Shown: positions 1 to 7,746, counted from the first letter of the stretch. The stretch is 15,420 bases of DNA from Planctomycetota bacterium (GCA_030018555.1 JASEHY010000011.1:1-15420); one strand, 5' to 3'. A program made the numbers and translations. The notes: generated by a model not told the origin, from the sequence alone.

Positions 1-34
1 GTCGAGGGAAGAACCCGTCAGGGTTCGTAGAGTG
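1..34. repeat. 34-base repeat, inverted copy at 13199-13232
   Basis: Contains a hairpin with arms GAACCC (11-16) and GGGTTC (21-26). The reverse complement of 13199-13232 matches it at 33 of 34 positions, differing only at base 5. The repeat may extend past the left window edge. Confidence 0.85.
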
Positions 35-125
35 GGAGGGGTTAGGGGAGGGTGAATCTTTCACCCCCACCCTACCCTCCCCCATCAAGGGGGGGGTTCA
101 ATAGAACTTATGTAATTACCTTATT

Positions 126-165
126 CCACAGATTAAATCAGCCCGTACGGGTGTGTAATCTGTGG
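126..165. repeat. Nested palindrome of the CCACAGATTA family
   Basis: Perfect 10-base outer arms CCACAGATTA (126-135) and TAATCTGTGG (156-165) enclose a second perfect palindrome, CCCGTACGGG (142-151). The outer-arm motif recurs at 5902-5911 and 13395-13407. Confidence 0.85.
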
Positions 166-287
166 CTACTTTTATACTTTTGATGCCAGAGGCACATCCG
201 CCTATGGCGTGACCTATACTGCAAGAAAACTTCGTAACTAACCACCCTACGACCCTGAAGGGTCTCAGGGCAAGAACCCTGAAGGGC

Positions 288-316
288 AAAGAACACAAAG
301 AGCACAAAGAAGGCAC
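288..316. repeat. 9-base tandem units (AAAGAACAC type)
   Basis: Three adjacent units: AAAGAACAC (288-296), AAAGAGCAC (297-305) and a longer AAAGAAGGCAC (306-316). A different 9-base unit, ATCTGTGNN, is tandem at 13382-13408. Confidence 0.7.
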
Positions 317-512
317 GGAGCGTTTTTATATGGATGACCAAAAGAAGAATGTCCTTTGTGACCTCTGTGGTGAATTTATACTTTCCTAAACCACAAGAAA
401 ATCTACTTGACTTTTCTCTTTCTTTAAGGTAACCTATAGCAAGAAAAAGATGAACACGAAGTAAGGGTCCTATTCGGTCTTATAAGTTTACCCTGTAAGG
501 GTGTTTAATTTC

Positions 513-540
513 TTGAAGTAAACCTTGAACTATCTATAAT
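513..540 (+). promoter_or_regulatory. Sigma-70-like promoter giving a probably leaderless mRNA
   Basis: A perfect TATAAT lies at 535-540, with TTGAAG at 513-518 as -35 (16-base spacer). A start about seven bases after the -10 box would fall at or next to the ATG at 547. No Shine-Dalgarno sequence precedes that ATG, which fits a leaderless message. Sequence-based prediction only. Confidence 0.5.
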
Positions 541-546
541 GTCAAT

Positions 547-2004
547 ATGAATTATGCAGGTAAGGTGTTAATTTTATTCATGGTTTTTCTATATTTCCCG
601 TTTTGGGCAATAGCGAAAGAGACAGATTTGGAGCCCCTGACATTATATTTGTCGGACGACCCATCAGTTTTAGGAAGCGGTGGCTTGAATAGATATCGCC
701 AAAAGATATACCACCCCGCCACTTTAAGTGAATCAAAGAAATATCTCTCGTTTCTTTATGGGAATGAAGATGTTCTACATCTAAGAACTGGCGACTGGCA
801 AGGAACATCAGTAGGTTCTAAAACAAATGAGGTATCGGGTTCCATACCTTTTGAGTTACCTGTCCTTAAAAAGAGTGCTATCTCATTTTTATCCAAGGAC
901 TTTGCAAGTAAGGCAGATGTCGTTGATAATGAAGGTGGAGTTTCTTTCATCTCTTCGCAAGATTACAAGGGAACCGTTGTAAGTTTTAGTTCCAACCCCG
1001 TCCCTTTTATAAAAGCAGGTATCGGGTGGGAGGAGTATGTCAATCTCTCCGGGACAAGTGCGAAAACATCGCCCAATAATACTTTTTATGAGGTTGCCTT
1101 TACGCCATCAGACAATCTATCATTGAATTATAGGCACTTCCAACGTCAGATGCATATAGAGATATTATTAGACAAAAGTCCATATCGGGGTAGTTTTCTC
1201 TTCCAGCCAGTAGAAGATGTAAAAGAGACCGCATTTAGTTTCACCGTCCCGCAAATTCTCCAGTTAAATCTGGCAGTGGAAAATAATTCATCGCAAAATA
1301 TAAATTCATTTATAAGAACAAATTTAAGCGAATCTTTATCATTATCTTATCATCTTCAGAGAAATGAATTTGACTTCTTTAACAAAATATTGATGGATGG
1401 GTCTTCAAAGGGACATATTCACGGGACAATAGATTATTCTGGCAATGGCATTGAGATGAATTTTTATCCGTCTACAACCCGATATATTTTAGGAGTCAGC
1501 CAATCATCTTTTGAGATTGATGGAGCAGGGAAGGTTATTGACGATTCCCTTTTGAACTTCTGGCAGAGTTTGTTAGCAGGCGAGCGGTTTTTTAACTATA
1601 ACCTTAAGACGCATTCTACCCAGTATTATTTAGGTGTAGAAAATAAGACCACAGAAAACCTCGTCCTGAGGGGTGGGCTACAATATATCTTGACCCGGCC
1701 GGATGGCTATCTGGACCACTGGACGCCTTTTCCTTTACTTAAGATTGGCAAACTTGACGAAGAGATTCTCAATGTGGGATATACAAAAGCCACCCTTGGT
1801 GCCCTGACACTTGGCTTTGGTTATAGAGTTAACAATATAGAATTTTCATACGGATTAGGACAGATTATACCTATAAAGATTGAGCAAAGGGATGAAGCAC
1901 CAGGGATACCACCCACGGGAGATGGTGAACGAAAGGGCTGGGATAAAGATACTAAAAACTCGGGTGGCAATATTCAAACCCTACAGGTGATATTCCGTTT
2001 TTAA
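547..2004 (+). CDS. Putative outer-membrane beta-barrel protein
   Basis: A 485-residue exported protein of unrecognised family. Residues 1-23 form a signal peptide: K6, a hydrophobic stretch over 7-22, and an A-I-A cleavage motif at 21-23. The rest alternates polar and hydrophobic residues in short segments rich in Tyr, Phe, Ser and Asn (for example LSLNYRHF, LSLSYHL, LTLGFGYRV), as expected for transmembrane beta-strands. The last residues, QVIFRF, end in Phe with aromatic/hydrophobic residues at alternating positions, the signature recognised by the BAM complex in diderm bacteria. The start at 547 is chosen because it begins the signal peptide. There is no ribosome binding site, and the promoter at 513-540 suggests leaderless translation. 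The gene is monocistronic and converges with the lipoprotein gene. A channel, a polysaccharide-export or a structural role are all possible; no substrate can be inferred. Confidence 0.7.
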   Translation: MNYAGKVLILFMVFLYFPFWAIAKETDLEPLTLYLSDDPSVLGSGGLNRYRQKIYHPATLSESKKYLSFLYGNEDVLHLRTGDWQGTSVGSKTNEVSGSIPFELPVLKKSAISFLSKDFASKADVVDNEGGVSFISSQDYKGTVVSFSSNPVPFIKAGIGWEEYVNLSGTSAKTSPNNTFYEVAFTPSDNLSLNYRHFQRQMHIEILLDKSPYRGSFLFQPVEDVKETAFSFTVPQILQLNLAVENNSSQNINSFIRTNLSESLSLSYHLQRNEFDFFNKILMDGSSKGHIHGTIDYSGNGIEMNFYPSTTRYILGVSQSSFEIDGAGKVIDDSLLNFWQSLLAGERFFNYNLKTHSTQYYLGVENKTTENLVLRGGLQYILTRPDGYLDHWTPFPLLKIGKLDEEILNVGYTKATLGALTLGFGYRVNNIEFSYGLGQIIPIKIEQRDEAPGIPPTGDGERKGWDKDTKNSGGNIQTLQVIFRF

Positions 2005-2022
2005 CCAGAAATTCCCCAACTT

Positions 2023-2067
2023 GAGATTGCCACGTCCCCCGATGGACATCGGGGGACTCGCAATGAC
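2023..2067. repeat. GTCATTGCGAG-type palindrome between convergent genes
   Basis: The core has perfect 11-base arms GTCCCCCGATG (2034-2044) and CATCGGGGGAC (2047-2057) with a 2-base loop. It is flanked by GAGATTGCC (2023-2031) and GCAATGAC (2060-2067). Read on the minus strand this is the GTCATTGCGAG...GGCAATCTC arrangement, which I recall as a common dispersed repeat in bacterial draft genomes. It sits between two convergent stop codons, so it could act as a two-way terminator, although it lacks a T-run. Confidence 0.75.
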
Positions 2068-2119
2068 ACCTTCCGGGCTTGTCATTTTGTTAGACGCTCT
2101 TAATACCGGAATCAAACGG

Positions 2120-4720
2120 CTATGGCGCGGTAAGCGATAGGAGTCTATCCTCATCAACCATCCAGATTTTATTATTCCAATAAAGCAAACCTCCTCCGTC
2201 CGCGTAAGACCAATACCTCTTTATAACAGTTCCATTAGTCGGATTAACCTTCTTAATCTCATCATAATCACCGCACCAGAGATTAGTTCCATCGTAACTC
2301 ATAGAATCAGGTGTATCATCCAATGTAAAAAAAGGTGTGGAAGGGAGTGTTGTCTCTGTATCTAAAAACCTAATAACCCCTCCTGAATAACCTGCGTACA
2401 AATATGTGTTATCACTGGCGAGACCCCCGAACGATGTCCAGGAGGTAGAAGTTATTGCTATCTCATTTTCAGGTAATCCTGTCACAAGATTTATTCTGAA
2501 GACGCCACGTTTATAGTAGTACCACCCGTCACTCCAACTCTCTCCCGTTGCACTTGCCCATAGTTCACCTTTATGCCAGGTTATATCATTTATCTGATAA
2601 TAGTTAGACAAGGTGATTGTTATCGGGTAAGTGGTAATCAAAGCACCTGTAGACGGGTTTATTTTATGTATATTCCAGTTGGGATAGTCATTCTTAGCCA
2701 AATAGATGGATGTTCCATCAGATGCAAGAGCACTTCCCCACCCTTCCCAGACCGCCTGGTTCAACAATACCGCACTGTCCAGATAAACTAATGCGTCAGG
2801 CTCGCCTGGAGGTTTATTCGGGAACATACCGTTAAATGTCCAATCAGGCAGGTCGCTTTTTATATGTGCTTCGCTTTCAACCGTCTGGTCATCTTCAGTC
2901 CCTTGAACGCCATCCCAACCGACTCCCAAGTATTGGTAGGTCGGGTTTTTATATACCTGGGATAAAGTGCCATTTATTGGTAAATCGTAGCCAAATGTTG
3001 GCAGGTCGGCTCTGGTCAGTGGGCTTGTGAAGAATTTTGTAACATTAAATACAAACGATTCTGTGCTATCCGGCTTAGTGGTAACCTCGGTAGAGAGTAT
3101 CATACTACTGGCTGTTGTAGAAAGGGTTGTCGTTTCTGTGCCGCCGCTAACAACGACGGTAAGCGTGGATAGACCTGTACCTGTAAGAACCATTTGGCAC
3201 ACATCCAATCCCTGCCGAGTATCTGTATCCTCTTTTTTAGGGAAACTGCAGTAATCACCTGGGTCGTGCCATTTCATTCCGTTATCATGAGGATTTCTGG
3301 TTGGATTAAGATAATCTATGCCGGTGTAGCCCCACTGGTTAAACACAAAGTTATAACAGAGTTCTGCCTTATCCACTGCTTCTCTAAGAGCGGCAAGGGC
3401 AGTATTCATTTTAGCCGCGCCATTGGATTTAAGCGTAAAGAATTGAGTAGCATTAACGGTTGATGTGAGCCCGCCGGACGGACCGTTAATACAACTTAAA
3501 GGGTCTGCCTCAATAATATTCCAGTCCACATTCAGATTGTATGCGGTAATAAAAAGCAACCCCATTTTCACAATATTTAATAGAGAGTCATAAGCATAAA
3601 ACTCGCCGTCGTCTAAAATAGTATTCACTACTTCTGCATTCCCTGTCATTGGTGGTGTTATGGTAAAAGTATATCCCTCGCCTTGAACAAACCTGAACTT
3701 GTTTATTGCATCGTTTATGACAGGTAGAATTTTATTATCTATTACGGCTTGCATTTCTGAAACCGTTGGTGCCGTAGATGGTATCGCACTGGCAATGGCC
3801 TTTCTGACCTGTTTAAGTAACGAGGTCTTATTCTTCGGCAACTTATTACTCAAGGTGGTAAATTGACTATACATCCGGCTCGCGGTTGATGTCTGAACGG
3901 ACTCATCTGATGTCTGGGTGGGCGCGGATATGCTTTTAGTGCTCTTAGTAAGATTAGTAAGCGGCGCGATATACTTGGCCGTGGCACTACCAATGGTATA
4001 AACCATTACATTCAGGGAGTTAGCATTGGCTTTCAAGACCCAGAATGACCCGTCAAACTCAGCACCACCAAGAGTGATATAACGCCCGTCACCTGCTGCA
4101 CCTATATTCCACTCCCAAGGATTAGGAAAGCATTCTATTTCCCCGCTCGTAGTATACGGATTTATTGCATTACCGGAAGAGGCAAATACTGCATCTATCT
4201 GCACCTTGCTGAACGGAGGTGTATAAATAATGTAATACAGAAAAGGACCAGTATAAGTATAAGGTGAAGTAGTGTTGTAAGTAATCAATTTGGTCAAACC
4301 ATCTTTAGCCGGGTCTCTGCCGTAATAGGGGGTATTGCTACCATAGACCTCAAAGGTGTTGTTCAAAACATTGTAGATAATATTTTTGACGCTCGGTGCA
4401 TACATATCCCATTTCCTGATAATATTAACCACATCCGGGTCTTCAATTAGCATTATTACTTTAGTCATTGCCACGCCTAAATTAGCGTCTTTATTATTCG
4501 GGTCTAAAGCGTATGCTTGTTCAAATTTACCTTTAGCGATTGCAACATTCTGTGTCTCTAATGCATTTCTGGCTTCCAGGACAAGTTGGGCGCTCGTCGG
4601 GTCTTTGCTTGAACCGGACTCCTTTACTTTTGGTAGACATCCTGTGCTGTTATAAAGCCCAGCCATCACAAACCCGCTGAAAACTATCCCCAGTCCTATG
4701 CGGATATTTCTTTGTTTCAT
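2120..4720 (-). CDS. Large lipoprotein with TPR-like segment and C-terminal propeller-like repeats
   Basis: An 866-residue predicted lipoprotein of unknown function. From the chosen start (MKQRNIRIG) there is a basic N-terminus, a hydrophobic stretch and a Ser-Thr-Gly-Cys lipobox with Cys at residue 28. About residues 43-85 (AQLVLEARNALETQN..AKGKFEQAYALDPNNKDANLG) look like a TPR hairpin pair. The middle is Ser/Thr-rich with no recognised domain. The last roughly 200 residues contain repeating units such as DGTSIYLAK, KGELWASA, NTYLYAGYSGG and GTNLWCGDYDEIKKVNP, resembling blades of a YVTN/NHL-type beta-propeller. An ATG at 4735 is in frame, but AGGAGG at 4727-4732 lies six bases before the ATG at 4720 and would be inside the longer product, so 4720 is preferred. 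The gene has its own promoter. A cell-surface binding or structural role is only a guess. Confidence 0.75.
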   Translation of the reverse strand: MKQRNIRIGLGIVFSGFVMAGLYNSTGCLPKVKESGSSKDPTSAQLVLEARNALETQNVAIAKGKFEQAYALDPNNKDANLGVAMTKVIMLIEDPDVVNIIRKWDMYAPSVKNIIYNVLNNTFEVYGSNTPYYGRDPAKDGLTKLITYNTTSPYTYTGPFLYYIIYTPPFSKVQIDAVFASSGNAINPYTTSGEIECFPNPWEWNIGAAGDGRYITLGGAEFDGSFWVLKANANSLNVMVYTIGSATAKYIAPLTNLTKSTKSISAPTQTSDESVQTSTASRMYSQFTTLSNKLPKNKTSLLKQVRKAIASAIPSTAPTVSEMQAVIDNKILPVINDAINKFRFVQGEGYTFTITPPMTGNAEVVNTILDDGEFYAYDSLLNIVKMGLLFITAYNLNVDWNIIEADPLSCINGPSGGLTSTVNATQFFTLKSNGAAKMNTALAALREAVDKAELCYNFVFNQWGYTGIDYLNPTRNPHDNGMKWHDPGDYCSFPKKEDTDTRQGLDVCQMVLTGTGLSTLTVVVSGGTETTTLSTTASSMILSTEVTTKPDSTESFVFNVTKFFTSPLTRADLPTFGYDLPINGTLSQVYKNPTYQYLGVGWDGVQGTEDDQTVESEAHIKSDLPDWTFNGMFPNKPPGEPDALVYLDSAVLLNQAVWEGWGSALASDGTSIYLAKNDYPNWNIHKINPSTGALITTYPITITLSNYYQINDITWHKGELWASATGESWSDGWYYYKRGVFRINLVTGLPENEIAITSTSWTSFGGLASDNTYLYAGYSGGVIRFLDTETTLPSTPFFTLDDTPDSMSYDGTNLWCGDYDEIKKVNPTNGTVIKRYWSYADGGGLLYWNNKIWMVDEDRLLSLTAP

Positions 4721-4726
4721 AACTAA

Positions 4727-4732
4727 CCTCCT
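4727..4732 (-). promoter_or_regulatory. Shine-Dalgarno deciding the lipoprotein start
   Basis: On the minus strand AGGAGG is followed by six bases and then the ATG at 4720. An upstream in-frame ATG at 4735 overlaps this site and would encode it as Arg-Arg, so the downstream ATG is the better start. Confidence 0.8.
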
Positions 4733-4786
4733 CATATAATGCTCACCCCTAAGTAATAGGGTGAAGAATTAGAGTTGTTATTAGCA

Positions 4787-4814
4787 AGTATAACAATTTC
4801 ATAAACGTTGTCAA
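4787..4814 (-). promoter_or_regulatory. Strong sigma-70-like promoter for the lipoprotein gene
   Basis: Read on the minus strand: perfect TTGACA (4809-4814), 16-base spacer, TATACT (4787-4792), preceded by an A/T-rich stretch (about 4815-4845) that could serve as an UP element. The predicted leader of about 60 bases contains a small hairpin, TCACCC (4743-4748) with GGGTGA (4759-4764). Confidence 0.75.
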
Positions 4815-4842
4815 GTATTTTATAATTATTTACATAATTTTT

Positions 4843-5308
4843 CTATTGTTTCATGACACTTAACCCGAATAATTCACCCCTTATGGTTCCACCATCCTGT
4901 AAGGACGGGGCGAGCATCAAAGTCGCCAGAGGCGACTGGCGTGACCTATACCGCAAGAAATTTACCGCAGAGACGCATAGAAGATAACACGCCCCTATCC
5001 CTCTGCCCCGATGTCCATCGGGGGAGGGACGGGCGGGCGTAGGCCCGAATAAAGCCGCCCATACGGGCGACCGTAGGGTCGGGCGACTGTGGGTAGCCAC
5101 CGAATAGGACGAATCCCACACATTCGCTAAGTTTACCCTGAGTGCTGACGAAGGGCTCAGTGTAAACTTATCCCTAACGAGATCCCGTCCCTTATCCCTC
5201 TGACGGGATCCTGTAAGGACGGGATCCCGAAGGAATCGGTATCCGATGTCGGAGGGATAGGAATCAGTATTTGATGTCGGAGGGACAGGATAAACTTCGC
5301 GAGTCTGT
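4843..5308. other. Intergenic repeat mosaic before pgsA
   Basis: No credible gene. Elements seen: hairpin AGTCGCC/GGCGACT (4921-4937) joined to a GTGACCTATA..GCAAGAAA module also present at 209-228; palindrome CCCCGATGTCCATCGGGG (5005-5022); small GCCC/GGGC and CGACC/GGTCG hairpins (about 5050-5090); a 15-base-arm hairpin (5128-5142 with 5156-5170, one mismatch); GATCCCGTCC (5181-5190) with GGACGGGATC (5217-5226); a 16-base direct copy ATCCTGTAAGGACGGG at 4894-4909 and 5208-5223; and a 28-base tandem at 5233-5288. A 160-codon minus-strand open frame covers this stretch but consists of repeat sequence. Confidence 0.75.
5233..5288. repeat. 28-base tandem duplication upstream of pgsA
   Basis: Two directly adjacent units, 5233-5260 and 5261-5288, match at 24 of 28 positions and share GATGTCGGAGGGA. 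The second unit ends 20 bases before the pgsA ATG. Confidence 0.85.
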
Positions 5309-5899
5309 ATGAATATTGCTAACAAAGTTACAGTATCAAGATTTATATTATCAATTGTCTACTTTGTTTTATTATATTTGGCAGAGAGAGATAATTTTGA
5401 TAAAACTATCTTGTATGGAGGGTTGATTGTATTTATAATAGCGGCATTAACAGATAGTCTTGATGGGTATCTGGCGCGTCGTTATAAAATAATAACAAAA
5501 TTCGGGCGGATTGTTGACCCCTTTGCGGATAAGATACTTATCTGTGGGTCTTTTATATTCCTTGCGACATGGGAGCCATTAAGACAATTCTTGAGCGGGT
5601 GGATGGTGTTGGTTATTGTGGTCAGAGAATTTTCTCTACACGGGTTAAGAGTCATTGCTGAAGCACAACAAATTCCTTTTGCCAGCACTGTCTGGGGAAA
5701 GTGTAAAACTACTACTCAATGTATTACTATTATCTGGCTTCTTTTTTATCTGGTCTATTTTAGGGGAACCGCTAATGAATGGTGGGCTGTGGTAATAGGA
5801 CAATCGCTGATATGGCTGACCTTGTTTTCTACAGTGTTTTCTGCTGTAATATATTTCTACCAGATAAGAAAGATGCTTAAACAGGTTGTTGAGGAGTAA
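5309..5899 (+). CDS. pgsA: CDP-diacylglycerol--glycerol-3-phosphate 3-phosphatidyltransferase
   Basis: Inner-membrane enzyme that transfers a phosphatidyl group from CDP-diacylglycerol to glycerol-3-phosphate, releasing CMP and making phosphatidylglycerophosphate, the first committed step to phosphatidylglycerol and cardiolipin. The CDP-alcohol phosphotransferase motif is complete: D49-x2-D52-G53-x2-A56-R57-x8-G66-x3-D70-x3-D74, whose Asp residues bind the catalytic metals. Several hydrophobic segments (about 12-24, 34-47, 76-86, 96-105, 135-150, 157-185) fit the usual six-helix topology. Its 196 residues are typical, and the N-terminus MNIANKVTVSRF matches the family's N-K-x-T-x-x-R opening, supporting the start. 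No good ribosome binding site is visible; upstream is the 28-base tandem repeat. Other CDP-alcohol transferases (for example phosphatidylserine synthase) are less likely given this N-terminal motif. Confidence 0.9.
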   Translation: MNIANKVTVSRFILSIVYFVLLYLAERDNFDKTILYGGLIVFIIAALTDSLDGYLARRYKIITKFGRIVDPFADKILICGSFIFLATWEPLRQFLSGWMVLVIVVREFSLHGLRVIAEAQQIPFASTVWGKCKTTTQCITIIWLLFYLVYFRGTANEWWAVVIGQSLIWLTLFSTVFSAVIYFYQIRKMLKQVVEE

Positions 5900-5960
5900 T
5901 GCCACAGATTATCATCCCGATGGCTATCGGCAGACTTGTCTTTGACGTGGCACAGATTAA

Positions 5961-7655
5961 ATGATTATGCAACCACAGAAAAGTAAAACATCTTTAATCC
6001 CGCCGAGGGGTGGGGGGCGGGATTCAAAAATAATCCGTCCTCCAAGTAAAACTACGAAGATTACGAAGATGCCAGCACCACCACCTCATCACTTGCTAAC
6101 TTCATCCGCGAAGGGTCATGCGGATTTGAAAGGGTTGTCTTTAGGTATTAAATATGCTATTTTCACCGCATTGATTGTGGCAATCTCAATACTTATTGTA
6201 GTTATTATCTCGTATAATTCAGCCAGTAAGGTGGTTGATGAGGAAATAAATCAGGCAGGCATCAGATTGGTTAAGGCGCTGGCAACGATAGATATTTCCT
6301 ACTGGCAATCTATTCCTGATAGACCTGCGGGGACACCTGATCCATTATCATTATTAGCCTCAACCCTTGGAGAGAAAATGGGGTTAAATGAGCATACTAT
6401 AATAAATGTTCTAATAACTGACCGTGATAAAAAACCACTCTCGGCAATGCATCGGACACAAGTTAGTCTGGTTGGTGTTAAAGAACTTCCACCTATTGTA
6501 GCCGACGCGATAGAGATGGTAGAAGGCAAGTATAAAGAGCCGGGCACGGACTATTTAGTTAGAACCAGAATGTTCCAGAAGAAGGTTTTATCTCCTGATT
6601 TACGAAGTCAGGGTTTTGTTATCTTATTCCTCTCAGCCAGAAAAATAGATGAGGTTCTCTCAAACCTTTTTGTCGCCTTTATTCTTCCGGCACTAATCTC
6701 AATATTAGGCGGTGGACTCATAGGTTTTATTATGGCACGATTGGTTACCCAACCCGTCAAGGTATTGATGGAAGATATGACCATAGTGAGTGATGGTAAC
6801 CTTGAGCATAGAAGCAGGGTCAATAGCACTGATGAGGTGGGAGTTCTCGCCGCTTCTTTTGATAAAATGACAGAGAGTCTGGTAATAGCACACCAGAGAG
6901 AATTAGAAACCAAAGCGTTAGAACACGAACTTAATATCGCCAGAGAGATTCAATCTAATCTCCTTCCTAAAGAAATACCGGTTATTAGTGGTTATACTAT
7001 TGCAGGTCGTTATTTCCCCTGTTTTGAGGTAAGTGGCGACTATTATGATATTCTTCCTGTAGATGACGAGCATATTGGAATTGTTGTTGCTGATGTATCT
7101 GGAAAAGGTGTGCCGGCATCAATGATTATGACTATGGCTCGGAGTCTTATCAGAATGGAGTCTGAAAGGAATCTTTCCACAGCGGATACCTTAAAGAAAG
7201 TTAATCGTATCTTAGCCCGTGACCTCAGACGCGGAATGTTTGTTACCGCAATGTATTTTATATTAAATATCAAAACCGGAGAGGTTCAGGTAAGTTCCGC
7301 AGGCCATAATCCATTAGTGGTGTGGCGGAAAGCCAAAGGCAACTACGAATTGGTTAACCCTAATGGCATCGCTCTCGGCTTTGACAGAGGACCTATTTTT
7401 GATAGAACTATTAAGGAAGATATTATCCAGATTAATCCCGGCGATTTTGTCGTCAGTTTTACAGACGGCATTACTGAAACAATGAATGAAGAAAATGAGG
7501 AATTTGGGGGAGAGAGATTCTATAAATTACTCAGTAGCGTCCATAAATTAGAACCAGAACAGATTATAGAGACCACTATTAAATCGCTTGAGGAATATAA
7601 AGGGTCTGCTCCTCAACATGATGATATTACTCTGGTCTGCGTGAAAAGGACTTAA
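5961..7655 (+). CDS. Membrane SpoIIE/RsbU-type PP2C phosphatase with HAMP domain
   Basis: Predicted Ser phosphatase that dephosphorylates an anti-anti-sigma (STAS) partner, most likely the product of 8215-8562. Order: membrane helix about 65-84; extracytoplasmic sensor region about 86-234; second helix about 236-260; HAMP about 258-312 (QPVKVLMEDM, DEVGVLAASFDKM); a helical linker with AREIQSNLLP (327-336); then the PP2C domain. Metal-binding motifs are all present: GDYYD (359-363), DVSGKG (378-383), SAGHNP, TDGITE (501-506) and DDITLV (554-559), so it should be active. The first about 60 residues are unusual (Pro/Lys/Thr-rich): codons 3-7 share 13 bases with a repeat at 13183-13195, and codons 12-22 cover a palindrome (5996-6024). 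The true start is uncertain; ATG at 6069 is an alternative. No ribosome binding site is clear at either. Confidence 0.88.
   Translation: MIMQPQKSKTSLIPPRGGGRDSKIIRPPSKTTKITKMPAPPPHHLLTSSAKGHADLKGLSLGIKYAIFTALIVAISILIVVIISYNSASKVVDEEINQAGIRLVKALATIDISYWQSIPDRPAGTPDPLSLLASTLGEKMGLNEHTIINVLITDRDKKPLSAMHRTQVSLVGVKELPPIVADAIEMVEGKYKEPGTDYLVRTRMFQKKVLSPDLRSQGFVILFLSARKIDEVLSNLFVAFILPALISILGGGLIGFIMARLVTQPVKVLMEDMTIVSDGNLEHRSRVNSTDEVGVLAASFDKMTESLVIAHQRELETKALEHELNIAREIQSNLLPKEIPVISGYTIAGRYFPCFEVSGDYYDILPVDDEHIGIVVADVSGKGVPASMIMTMARSLIRMESERNLSTADTLKKVNRILARDLRRGMFVTAMYFILNIKTGEVQVSSAGHNPLVVWRKAKGNYELVNPNGIALGFDRGPIFDRTIKEDIIQINPGDFVVSFTDGITETMNEENEEFGGERFYKLLSSVHKLEPEQIIETTIKSLEEYKGSAPQHDDITLVCVKRT
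5996..6024. repeat. Palindrome inside the phosphatase 5' end
   Basis: Perfect 9-base arms AATCCCGCC (5996-6004) and GGCGGGATT (6016-6024) with an 11-base G-rich loop. The same arm type occurs at 13347-13364 outside genes. Here it is translated, giving the PPRGGGRDS segment. Confidence 0.75.
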
Positions 7656-7657
7656 GC

Positions 7658-7714
7658 CACCCAGCACATAACCTTCAACTTGGGTAGCCCAAAGTAGAGG
7701 TTATGTGCTGGGTG
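7658..7714. repeat. Long hairpin of the CCAGCACATAA family
   Basis: Perfect 17-base arms at 7658-7674 and 7698-7714, with an inner TTGGG/CCCAA hairpin in the loop. It begins two bases after the phosphatase stop codon. The core arm CCAGCACATAA recurs inside larA at 8971-8981. It could attenuate transcription or protect mRNA ends within the three-gene set. Confidence 0.85.
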
Positions 7715-7716
7715 CA

Positions 7717-7734
7717 CCCCGATATATATCGGGG
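7717..7734. repeat. 18-base perfect palindrome before the RsbW-like gene
   Basis: CCCCGATATATATCGGGG is fully self-complementary and ends 12 bases before the ATG at 7747. It occupies the place of a ribosome binding site, so in RNA it could affect initiation. Confidence 0.8.
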
Positions 7735-7746
7735 AACCCTGTTATT

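Larger units (their letters stand above)
1..546. other. Intergenic repeat mosaic without a gene
   Basis: No credible gene is seen here. The stretch is made of short repeats: a hairpin-containing module at 1-34, a G-rich/C-rich inverted repeat around 33-82 (tight hairpin arms at 50-56 and 59-65), a nested palindrome at 126-165, a module at 205-238 that recurs elsewhere in the window, two copies of a CCCTGAAGGG-type palindrome near 253-286, and 9-base tandem units at 288-316. A weak promoter-like pair (TTGACT at 407-412, TAACCT at 430-435, 17-base spacer) lies inside, and a better one is at 513-540. Small open frames on the minus strand are composed of repeat sequence and look non-coding. Confidence 0.75.

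Noticed and set aside
138..341. Overlapping 66-67 codon open frames on the minus strand
   Set aside because: Composed of dispersed repeats; no ribosome binding site or protein-like pattern.
4860..5308. Possible CRISPR array
   Set aside because: Repeats are palindromic modules of different sequence without regular spacers; the only tandem unit has two copies and no spacer.
4843..5325. 160-codon open frame on the minus strand
   Set aside because: Its sequence is made of palindromes and tandem repeats, it overlaps the pgsA start, and the product (Arg/Pro/Ser-rich) has no recognisable motif or ribosome binding site.
7705..7746. GTG start adding 14 residues to the RsbW-like protein
   Set aside because: The GTG lies in a hairpin arm and the added codons cross an 18-base palindrome; family alignment fits the ATG at 7747.
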